Shown here in pieces: positions 57,483-64,000 of a stretch of 64,000 nucleotides of DNA (the first letter of the stretch is position 1; every line of letters starts with the position of its first letter). Made by a program: the position numbers and the translations under genes. Source of the stretch: Gammaproteobacteria bacterium (GTDB lineage Bacteria; Pseudomonadota; Gammaproteobacteria; Pseudomonadales; Pseudohongiellaceae); assembly GCA_030654835.1 (NCBI GenBank), contig JAURWS010000007.1, positions 29,431 through 93,430 on the forward strand. Reading direction: 5' to 3'. The notes beneath the pieces were generated by a model. The model did no database searches. It was not told the origin of the DNA and was given only the letters and a program-made list of their open reading frames with translations.

Positions 57483-57842
57483 CGGCGGCGATTATGACAG
57501 GTTTCATCGGGGAAAGTGCCTTACAAAACAGTCTAGCTCATAATCCAAAATTAGTGAGAGTGGGAGCGGGCCCGCCCGCGATTACCCTCCAATCCCACCA
57601 ACTTCTCCCCAACCTCGCCCCCTCACTACTCCATTCCCCAAAATCCCCAATACCCCCCCAAAAAAACCTTGGCGAGCGCTGCAAGCTTGAATTGTTGGTG
57701 ATGGCAAGGGGGATGGTGAGCGGAATCGACTGGGGAGTTTCGCGACTCAGACAGATGGTGCGGGACTGAAATACTTGTGCCCGACTGGTAAATTTCAGGC
57801 CCGTTGGCGATCCGAATCAGCGAGCTTAAGGGCGAGTAATCC
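57483..57842. other. Intergenic region upstream of recQ
   Basis: 360 bases with no convincing gene. It contains a single REP half (57560-57583) and an unusually C-rich stretch on the plus strand from about 57584 to 57665 (runs of C in CCCCAATACCCCCCCA-like sequence). The recQ promoter must lie on the minus strand here; I see no clear boxes. Confidence 0.6.
57560..57583 (+). repeat. Single REP half-element
   Basis: GTGGGAGCGGGCCCGCCCGC followed by GATT; same family as the pair at 8855-8921 but with the two central bases changed (GGGCCCGCCC) and no inverted partner nearby. Confidence 0.75.
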
Positions 57843-58232
57843 TCACTTCAATCTCTCCAACTGCCCCTTGCGCCGCACAATGTTCTTGTAATCCCACTGA
57901 ATGTCTCGCGCCTTTGCCAGCCAACGCCTCAGGTTTTGCACATCGATCTGGTCAGCCGCAGTGTATCGAGCTTCGGCCGCTTTGAAACTGCCCTCGTCCT
58001 TCAGTTCTTTCTCTTCAAAGGATTGACCGCTCCAGAACAGGAGGCGGATGCAACCCTTCAGTTTGCTGTAGCCGACCACGGGGATCCCTTCCAGAAACCA
58101 CACAGGATGGGCGTGCCATATCTTGTTTTCTGCTTCCGGTAGATTCTCGTCGATCTCTCTGGCCAAACGGTCGCAGATTTCCTGCTCCGCCCCAGCGAGT
58201 GAGTTGTTGTATTTGATTATGCCGGGGTGCAT
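57843..58232 (-). CDS. DUF1801 family protein
   Basis: 129 residues from the ATG at 58232 (MHPGIIKYNNSLAGAEQEIC), with GGAG upstream. IWHAHPVWFLEGIPVVGYSK and LKGCIRLLFWSGQSFEE match the DUF1801/YdhG fold, a small domain of unknown function often found alone. Soluble, no signal. A second DUF1801 gene lies at 61551. Confidence 0.8.
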   Translation of the reverse strand: MHPGIIKYNNSLAGAEQEICDRLAREIDENLPEAENKIWHAHPVWFLEGIPVVGYSKLKGCIRLLFWSGQSFEEKELKDEGSFKAAEARYTAADQIDVQNLRRWLAKARDIQWDYKNIVRRKGQLERLK

Positions 58233-58405
58233 TGAAGGCTCCGGGGTTGCTGGACTCTGTATGTGGCGGCAGCTTTCACTGCATGACATTCGAACATGAG
58301 GGTACACGAAAGACCCAGTGTTTTGGACATCCCCTTGTGGAAGGTTAGACCGCATTCTTGGCTCGCGCTAGACTGACCAGATATTGCTCAGTTAGAGGTG
58401 ATGCT

Positions 58406-58642
58406 ATGCATTCTTGGCCCGCACAGGACGCTGAAGCTCGGTTCAGTGAACTCCTGGAACAGTGCTTGACTGAAGGTCCGCAGATGGTAACAAAGCAAGG
58501 CGCGGAAGCTGCTGTTTTAGTGCCTGTCGAAGACTGGCGTCGACTTCAAGCGGCTGCTCCACCCTCACTGAAAGAAATGCTGCTGTCGAATCAGGGGCGG
58601 ACCGAGAAGCTTACGCCAGCCAGAGGCAAGGCTCGAAGGTGA
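58406..58642 (+). CDS. Orphan Phd/YefM-type antitoxin
   Basis: 78 residues from the ATG at 58406. AEARFSELLEQCLTEGPQMV, TKQGAEAAVLVPVEDWRRLQ is the Phd/YefM DNA-binding fold; the C-terminal tail normally binds a toxin of PIN or Doc type. No toxin gene follows: the next 70 bases hold only an 18-codon frame, then the next gene. It therefore looks like a survivor of a lost toxin-antitoxin pair. Confidence 0.8.
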   Translation: MHSWPAQDAEARFSELLEQCLTEGPQMVTKQGAEAAVLVPVEDWRRLQAAAPPSLKEMLLSNQGRTEKLTPARGKARR

Positions 58643-58716
58643 GGTTCTCGCCCAATCAAGGGTGGCACTCCGATTCAAGTGCTGCTCAAGCTGCTTAAAA
58701 TTTGGATCAGACGACC

Positions 58717-60240
58717 ATGAACAAAATCAGCCCTCACATTCACAGCCATACACTGGCTATCGCGATTGGGCTCTCCGCGATACTTGCAAGCCAGGTGGCT
58801 ACCGCTCAACAAATTAGTCCTCCGCCGCAGGTTCAACCGGCGACTGTTGCCGATATCCCGGCCATAGCCAAAGCGATGGCACAGAATGTCACCCCCTCCG
58901 GGATGCCCAGGAGTTATGCAGAACCCTCCAATGATTATTATCGCGAGATATTCAAAGGCCGAGAGAACGCTCCTGAATCTGTCATTGAAAGATTGATGAT
59001 CCGTTATGATCTGAATATCTATGACGGCGCTGTGTGGCAGATCGCGTTGTCGCTGCAAAAAAATCCTGCCTACCAACAATTGGTGGACGCGCAGACACAG
59101 CGCCTGTTAAGCGGAAAATCCGGCAATTTGGGTATCCTGGCCCAATCGCCGATGTTTACGTATAACGGGCAAGCTGTGACAGGCGACGGTGCCTTTATCT
59201 TTCGTTCGATATCCGAAATGTACGGGCCCATGACAGACCCTCTGACCAACAGCTCTGTCGCACCCGCAGGATTCCCTCAAGCTGAACAAGGCTTACATAA
59301 AGCCGATTTCCGGCCGGTGTTGGGAGAAAATGCGTGGGCGACCATTATCGGTCCGCTGCAAACTGCCTACCTGAAATATGGCCCGCAAATTCCGATGGAC
59401 TCACCGGAAATGCGCATCGCCGTCAGCAAATTGAAAACATTCGAGGTCATGCAGGATGCCTTCACCGGAGGCGTTTTGTATGCGCCCACAGGCACTTCTG
59501 AATCGCAGGAAGGCGGAATATCCGCCGAAAACAATATCTCACTTCTGGCCGGTCTGCGTATGTTGCGAGAGGCAATAGGGACACGAGAGCCGACCACGAC
59601 CAGCCTCATTGACGAACTCATCACCCGCGACGCCAAAGGCCCGGGCATCGAAGATTATTTCAAAGAGCGTGTTTACGATTCTACCGAGGGAATATTGAGC
59701 TCTGGAGGATTTGTATACCGTGGATTAGACGGCAGCCCTTACTATGAGGCTTATAAGAATCTGGCGGTGGATGTGCAAACCTGGGGCCTGACTGTTCTGG
59801 GGGCAGATTGGGTGGATGACCAGTTCGGTGAGGGCGCTGCGTTCAATATCTGGAGCAACACCAAGCAACGAGCGGGTCTGATGCAGGATGGCGTGCTGCA
59901 AGGTGTCGGTTACACCGATGGCAGCAACATGCTTTCAGGCGAATGGACGCTGGGTGCGGTGCTCATGGCCAAAGAAATGGCCAGGACCTATCGCACCAGC
60001 CATCCGGATTGGGCACAGGCGTTGAATCGGGATGCCGACACGATGCTGCTCGGCGTGCAAGCGCTAAAAGTCACGAACCCCGACGGCTCGATCGGTTATT
60101 TATACGCCAACATGGAGGGTCCGACGGGATTTGGCTGGATGGCCAGACGCATCCAGCACACTGGCGCGACCGATGGCTGGATGATATTCACACTCACGGG
60201 TTTTAATCCGTTTGTTTTAGGTGGCGGTTCTGGCAAATGA
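58717..60240 (+). CDS. Secreted protein of unknown function, 507 residues
   Basis: 507 residues from the ATG at 58717 (a second ATG 15 bases upstream is possible). Signal peptide (LAIAIGLSAILASQVATAQ). I do not recognise a family. Many segments look like helices carrying aromatic residues (DVQTWGLTVLGADWVDDQFG, AFNIWSNTKQRAGLMQDGVL, GYTDGSNMLSGEWTLGAVLM), a pattern that also occurs in alpha/alpha-barrel glycosidase-like proteins, so carbohydrate binding is possible but unproven. Not obviously in an operon; the OmpA-like gene is convergent, 27 bases away. Confidence 0.75.
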   Translation: MNKISPHIHSHTLAIAIGLSAILASQVATAQQISPPPQVQPATVADIPAIAKAMAQNVTPSGMPRSYAEPSNDYYREIFKGRENAPESVIERLMIRYDLNIYDGAVWQIALSLQKNPAYQQLVDAQTQRLLSGKSGNLGILAQSPMFTYNGQAVTGDGAFIFRSISEMYGPMTDPLTNSSVAPAGFPQAEQGLHKADFRPVLGENAWATIIGPLQTAYLKYGPQIPMDSPEMRIAVSKLKTFEVMQDAFTGGVLYAPTGTSESQEGGISAENNISLLAGLRMLREAIGTREPTTTSLIDELITRDAKGPGIEDYFKERVYDSTEGILSSGGFVYRGLDGSPYYEAYKNLAVDVQTWGLTVLGADWVDDQFGEGAAFNIWSNTKQRAGLMQDGVLQGVGYTDGSNMLSGEWTLGAVLMAKEMARTYRTSHPDWAQALNRDADTMLLGVQALKVTNPDGSIGYLYANMEGPTGFGWMARRIQHTGATDGWMIFTLTGFNPFVLGGGSGK

Positions 60241-60267
60241 TATCGGCTTCATGGCAATTCGCTGCAT

Positions 60268-61395
60268 TCAATTTCCAGAGTCATTGGTTCCAGTCACTAC
60301 CACGATCACACGGCGATCTGGCTGCAGGCAGGCGATCTGCGCCTGTGCCGATCCGGTGTTGCGGCAATCCTCGGGTCGCGTGACCGGCTCATCACTGTTG
60401 ACGCCTCGACTGGTAATTCTGGCGGCCGGAATACCGGCTGACACCAGATAGTTCTTCACGGCATCGGCACGACGCTGTGACAAATTGAGGTTGTAGTCGT
60501 GCGCTCCTATACGGTCTGTGTGCCCGGTGACAAGGACAAATTCATAGTCCAGATTGCGCATGTCCTGCACCAGTTTGTCGAGCGCCTGTATACCTTCGGC
60601 TTTCAGGTCTGTTTTGTCGAAATCGAACAGTGAGCTGGCACTCAGTGTCACCTCCATCGGCAGCGAAGGCGCAGGTGCTGGAGCGGGCGCAGGTGCTGCG
60701 GCAACCGCAGGCCGCTCCACTGGGGCTGCCGGTTTACGTGCGCCGAAGCGATAGACCAACCCCACCGTGAAAGCATCCACTGAGTCTTTGATCATGCGGC
60801 TGTCTTCAATGCCGTAGCGCTCCAGTTCCGCCCGTACAGACAAGGCCTCGTTAACCGCGTATTGCAGGCCGATACCATATTTTTCATTCCAGCCACGATC
60901 GGAGCCCGCAACAAATCCCGTACCTCTGGTGGTACCACTGAAGTGCTGTTCAAGTTCGCCGTTATTGACACCCAGGCGAGCAAAGGCAGACAGCTTGTCT
61001 CGCAGGGGCAAGGTGCCCACGAGATCCACCGCGAAACCTTTCAGACCGGACACTTCGCCGTGCTGAGTCGCGGCTGGCAGCAGGGTGGCGTCAAAATCAA
61101 AACTGCCGAGGTCGAAGTAACTGCCCTCCAGCGCCAGGTTGGGATTGAAGCGATAACCGCCGAGCACCTTGAAGGTGGAGTCTTCCTCGTCGCTACTGAA
61201 TTGGCCGAACCTGTAGCCCCCCTTCTGCAGCGAACCCGCTATCCCACTGCCATCCATGTCCGCGAAGGCACGCCCTGCACTGAAGCCGATATAGCCTCCC
61301 GCATCCTGAGCAGAGGCAGAAAGCGGCAAAGCCAATGGCAGTGCCAATGACAGGTAGCGGATGGTCCTGATGGCGATCATTGAGCTGCTGTTCAT
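60268..61395 (-). CDS. OmpA-family outer-membrane protein
   Basis: 375 residues from the ATG at 61395 (AAGGAG 7 bases upstream). Signal peptide, an eight-strand beta-barrel (GGYIGFSAGRAF to TVGLVYRFG), a Pro/Ala linker, then the peptidoglycan-binding OmpA domain: LFDFDKTDLKAEGIQAL, LVTGHTDRIGAHDYNLNLSQ and ITSRGVN. The two cysteines in the C-terminal part (DCRNTGSAQAQIAC) probably form the usual disulphide. It tethers the outer membrane to the wall. Confidence 0.93.
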   Translation of the reverse strand: MNSSSMIAIRTIRYLSLALPLALPLSASAQDAGGYIGFSAGRAFADMDGSGIAGSLQKGGYRFGQFSSDEEDSTFKVLGGYRFNPNLALEGSYFDLGSFDFDATLLPAATQHGEVSGLKGFAVDLVGTLPLRDKLSAFARLGVNNGELEQHFSGTTRGTGFVAGSDRGWNEKYGIGLQYAVNEALSVRAELERYGIEDSRMIKDSVDAFTVGLVYRFGARKPAAPVERPAVAAAPAPAPAPAPSLPMEVTLSASSLFDFDKTDLKAEGIQALDKLVQDMRNLDYEFVLVTGHTDRIGAHDYNLNLSQRRADAVKNYLVSAGIPAARITSRGVNSDEPVTRPEDCRNTGSAQAQIACLQPDRRVIVVVTGTNDSGN

Positions 61396-61550
61396 CTGCA
61401 TTCTCCTTGGATTAATAGGACCGTCACACATTAGTGCCAGGTCAGTATACGAGCAGGTTTTTATTTTCGAGCAATGGAAGCCCCTGTACTCCTGTCAGGC
61501 ATATAGAGACTACCCCCGACAGGCCGAAAGTTGTTGCGTTGGATCAATGC

Positions 61551-61991
61551 TTATTCGTGCAACGAATTCTTGCGCGATTTTACGGGCATCTGATGTACCG
61601 CTTTCACGCGATTCCTCATATCAAGATAGGCGTCTCTAATCAGCTGCTCCACAGCAAACACATCAACCTGTGTCTCTGGCCTGAGCTTGACGTGACGCAT
61701 GAACTTACCGGTGCCCTCCAACAATCCATTGGCGTCCGTCAGTTCAGCACCGAGAAAGAATCCAACATTTACATGAGCCGTAAAGACGTTGACGTAGCAA
61801 AAAGCCGCTTCTCCCACACAGGCGGTTGGGTGGCCATCATGCAGCAATTCTTTGACATCACCTCCGCAGGCACGCATGACGCTGAACCAATGCTGCGCGA
61901 TTGCGCCTAATTCTCCGGAGTGCTCACGCAGCCAATCCTTGACTGCTGGATCATGTTGAACTGCGTTTGGAAAGAGCATGAGTCGGCTCAT
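61551..61991 (-). CDS. DUF1801 family protein (second copy)
   Basis: 146 residues. HWFSVMRACGGDVKELLHDG, AAFCYVNVFTAHVNVGFFLG and GTGKFMRHVKLRPETQVD fit the DUF1801/YdhG fold better than the first copy at 57843. Soluble; function unknown. It stands between the OmpA gene and the broken genes of the right end. Confidence 0.8.
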   Translation of the reverse strand: MSRLMLFPNAVQHDPAVKDWLREHSGELGAIAQHWFSVMRACGGDVKELLHDGHPTACVGEAAFCYVNVFTAHVNVGFFLGAELTDANGLLEGTGKFMRHVKLRPETQVDVFAVEQLIRDAYLDMRNRVKAVHQMPVKSRKNSLHE

Positions 61992-62222
61992 AATTTGACT
62001 ACTTCCACTATTCGTTTGGGATCACTGTCGATTGTTAGGAAGGCTCGCTCTACTTACTACCATTGTCGCAATCAGGCTTCGCTCCCAACAACTCTCTCGA
62101 ATAGCAAGTCAATTTCTTTGGCTCATCTGGGTTTTTCCTGGCGTAAATCGGACTCATATACTACTTGAGCACCCTAGCGCCAAATTAGCCAACGCGCCGT
62201 CGGCACTCATGGCTCTGGTAGT

Positions 62223-62846
62223 TTATATAGTGAACTCATCGTAATTAAAACTGCCTCGTTTCTTCTCTAGCTTCAACTCAGGTATATCAAGGATTAGGTT
62301 GCCGACCTTAACTCCTCTGAGCTTAACAATTAGCGAATCAATTTTTTTCACGTCAACGTTTGATCTTAGGATGAATTCTACTGGCTCGCCAGGATTCACA
62401 ACAATATCTCCCTCAATCTTCTGTAATGTACTGCTTGGCGAGTTGCCTATTATCATTTCAGAGAACTGTATTGGAGAGCCTGAAAAATCAGACACTTCGA
62501 GAAGGTCAAGGTCAACCTCTACTCTTTAATCTATCGCATCAATTTGAAAGCTAACTATCAGCCTTTCTTGATCAAGCATGGATAAAGGAATTATAGGCAT
62601 GGGCCAAACCCCGGCGGTCAATGCAAGGGTATAACCTGACCAAATTTGTATTTTTATTCCATTTGCCAAGAAGGTATTCAAATGCTGATCAGGGATAGGA
62701 ACGTGCTTTACACTTGGCTGGGAAGCTTCAATGAATTCTGACTTCCATCCGTTTTCTTCGCGCAGGGCAAAGGTATAGTCTCTAGTCACCCAAGAGCAAC
62801 CAGTAGAAGAAAGTAACGCCAACGCCAGAAAAATGGTCCTTCGCAT
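62223..62846 (-). pseudogene. Lipoprotein gene interrupted by one in-frame stop codon
   Basis: The frame from the ATG at 62846 encodes a lipoprotein (lipobox LSSTGC) and reaches TAA at 62526-62528. The same frame then continues without any other stop to 62223 (RVEVDLDLLEVSDFSGSPIQ onward). The 30 bases between the stop and the next possible start are in frame, so the two parts total 206 residues and read as one beta-rich protein. The simplest reading is a nonsense mutation; a sequencing error or stop read-through is possible. Function of the family is not recognised. Confidence 0.7.
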
Positions 62847-62893
62847 AGAGATATCTACAACCCGCTATTTATGCTGTCACTTATAATTTGGTG

Positions 62894-63077
62894 CTAACGC
62901 GCTAGATCTCGCGCCTTGGCAAAAATGCTGTGAGCTAGTGGCAACTTGTGGAACACGCCAAATTTTGCAGCATCCATTTTCAAGCCTAAATCCAAAGGGA
63001 TTACTTTGGAGTGGTTCACATGAGAGGTGACAATCAGCGCAACCTCTTCCCCGCGCCGACACATCAACAACATTCAC
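62894..63077 (-). pseudogene. Remnant of a PIN-domain toxin (VapC), internally deleted
   Basis: From the GTG at 63077 the frame reads VNVVDVSA, a PIN N terminus (VNVVDxSxW). After a frame change about 50 bases on, another frame gives SKVIPLDLGLKMDAAKFGVF, then HKLPLAHSIFAKARDLA up to the stop at 62894, matching the second half of a PIN domain. About half of the gene is missing, and the conserved Asp of LPLAD is His here. Non-functional in its present form. Confidence 0.7.
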
Positions 63078-63079
63078 GC

Positions 63080-63279
63080 TCAATCGTCTTCCCTAAGAAC
63101 GTTGGGAACAATGCCTTTCAGGAAACCTTTCATCTCCTGCATAGGTCTGAGAGTAATCAATTCAAATCGCACTTGGCAAGACATCATCTGGACTTTCTGC
63201 CCAGCGAAAAACCCCATGGATTCGCGAATTTCTTTTGGAATAACAATCTGGCACTGGGAGAAACAGTTACTGCCGTCAT
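63080..63279 (-). pseudogene. Frameshifted AbrB/VapB-type antitoxin gene
   Basis: The frame from the ATG at 63279 gives MTAVTVSP, then breaks. One base further, another frame carries QCQIVIPKEIRESMGFFAGQ, KVQMM..., RPMQEMKGFLKGIVPNVLRE and ends at 63080. Together they make a SpoVT/AbrB-type VapB of 66 residues; adding one A in CCCAGTGCC restores a single frame (P-K-C-Q). It directly precedes the vapC remnant. Confidence 0.75.
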
Positions 63280-63297
63280 GATGATACCTATCAACAC

Positions 63298-63395
63298 TAG
63301 TGTCCGGCTAATAGTTGAACAAATTCAACTGGTTGCTGTTTCCATTCTGTTCGGCTCTGTAGCAAAGTGTAAAGAGCAGGTTGGCATCGTTGAGC
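63298..63395 (-). mobile_element. Tail of an IS4-family (DUF4372-like) transposase
   Basis: On the minus strand a frame ends NSNQLNLFNY, which resembles the NQLxLF C terminus of IS4-group transposases. Immediately after the stop comes GCCGGACACTAGTG, which could be the element's terminal inverted repeat. Only the last ~30 codons are present; the assignment rests on this short motif. Confidence 0.4.
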
Positions 63396-63485
63396 AGCCC
63401 GCGCATCCCGCGAGAACCCCTGAATGTACGACTCCAGATTGGCCTTGATGTCAGGCTCACCGGGAAGAGCGTATGTAAGAAGCTC
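63396..63485 (-). pseudogene. Scrap of a type I restriction methylase subunit (HsdM-like)
   Basis: Thirty codons read ELLTYALPGEPDIKANLESY followed by IQGFSRDARA. The core PDIKANLESYIQGFSRDAR resembles a conserved stretch of type I N6-adenine methylase (HsdM) subunits. It is joined on one side to the IS4-like tail and on the other to the HNH gene. No start, no SAM motif; a relic only. Confidence 0.45.
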
Positions 63486-64000
63486 AAGGGGCCGGAACTC
63501 CTGGGTACCACCGCCCCGCACTAAACCCCAGCATCCGCCCTCGCAACATCGCCCCCACCGCCAGATCATAATCCAGCCTCTCCCCCTCCCAGCGCGTCAC
63601 CGCCGTGCGAGAGTCAATCGCCAGACCAAGCCCGTCATGTTCTTTCTCGATGGCCAGGCTTTCACTCGCAACATCCTCAGCCGCTGCAAATTGTGGAGCA
63701 AGCGCCGCCTTCAGCGCGCCGCCGCTTGGCGTCAAAAACTCGAACTGCTGCGCACCATGTTTCACAATCTCGTAACCCTCTTGATGCAACAGCCGATGGT
63801 GATGTCGACAGAGCAGTACAAGTTTGTCGAGCCGCGTCTCGCCGCCATCGCACCAGTGCTGCACATGGTGCGCGTCCACGTAGCGAGACTCGCAGCAGCC
63901 TGGAAAGCGGCAACCGTGATCGCGAATCAGCAGCGCGCGTCGGATTGAAGGTGGAATCGCGCGGGTTTTGCGGCCGACATTCAGCACATTGCCGCTGGCA
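63484..64000 (-). CDS. HNH endonuclease of the DUF222/13E12 type, 5' end outside window
   Basis: The frame is open to the right edge, so the N-terminal part (DUF222) is not seen. The visible part has the family joint VGRKTRAIPPSIRRALLIRD, then RFPGCCESRYVDAHHVQHWC and GGETRLDKLVLLCRHHHRLL, the Cys4-zinc and HNH catalytic core, followed by a variable tail. Such genes are scattered, often repeated, and considered selfish. The GTG at 63987 is not the true start. Confidence 0.88.
   Translation of the reverse strand, partial: ASGNVLNVGRKTRAIPPSIRRALLIRDHGCRFPGCCESRYVDAHHVQHWCDGGETRLDKLVLLCRHHHRLLHQEGYEIVKHGAQQFEFLTPSGGALKAALAPQFAAAEDVASESLAIEKEHDGLGLAIDSRTAVTRWEGERLDYDLAVGAMLRGRMLGFSAGRWYPGVPAP

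Noticed and set aside
57494..57769. A 91-codon plus-strand frame upstream of recQ
   Set aside because: It runs through the REP element and the C-rich stretch and has no family features or ribosome-binding site.
63011..63448. A 145-codon frame on the plus strand at the right end
   Set aside because: It is antisense to the vapBC remnant and the IS-like tail; the translation shows no protein-like features.

Overview
The window is a chromosome segment of a gammaproteobacterium, most likely from the Pseudomonadales in the broad sense. This rests on gene order known from Pseudomonas: mreB-mreC-mreD-maf-rng-yhdP-nit divergent from gatC-gatA-gatB, hemA-prfA-prmC divergent from a TPR lipoprotein-lolB-ispE-tRNA-Gln-prs-rplY-pth-ychF run, and Pseudomonas-style REP repeats between genes. 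I cannot name the genus from the sequence alone.

Layout. 1-5.3 kb: a HEAT-repeat protein (cut by the left edge), a PgaC-like glycosyltransferase, a fused FAD oxidoreductase/selenophosphate synthetase (SelD) and a TPR protein. 5.4-8.4 kb, minus strand: a secreted-enzyme operon with a peptidyl-amidating-lyase-like NHL propeller, a glutaminyl cyclase and an aminopeptidase. 8.5-14.4 kb: hinT, an overlapping aldolase-dehydrogenase/mtnA pair, a lone exbD, a TetR regulator and a DUF445 membrane protein. 14.5-24.3 kb, minus strand: nit, yhdP, rng, maf, mreD, mreC, mreB. 24.6-28.3 kb: gatCAB and a small unknown gene. 28.4-30.8 kb: rhlB and rdgC. 31-38.7 kb: an accessory block with a TonB-dependent receptor, moeB, a three-gene membrane/regulator cluster carrying two matching operators, and a secreted Ig-like protein. 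38.8-49.5 kb: the conserved housekeeping block. 49.6-53.7 kb: tRNA-Met, a peroxiredoxin, a Lys/Ser/Gly-rich secreted protein and an ECF sigma/membrane protein/periplasmic metal-sensor-like operon. 53.7-61.4 kb: DUF1653, trhO, recQ, DUF1801, an orphan antitoxin, an unknown secreted 507-residue protein and an OmpA-type porin. 61.5-64 kb: a gene graveyard with a second DUF1801 gene, a lipoprotein gene broken by one stop codon, a decayed vapBC module, an IS4-like tail joined to an hsdM scrap, and an HNH endonuclease cut by the right edge.

Most of the window is ordinary core genome. The observations most worth a second look are: a REP half-element translated as the interdomain linker of the SelD fusion; mreC apparently starting at AUC; paired AACTTTG/CAAAGTT operators around a HTH regulator and a DUF4173 protein; the overlapping aldolase-dehydrogenase/mtnA pair; the three-gene peptide-end-modifying operon; the lysine/serine/glycine insert in a secreted protein next to an ECF system; and the relics at the right end. 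I found no CRISPR array, prophage, complete transposase gene or rRNA. No single clearly new defence or mobile system is visible.
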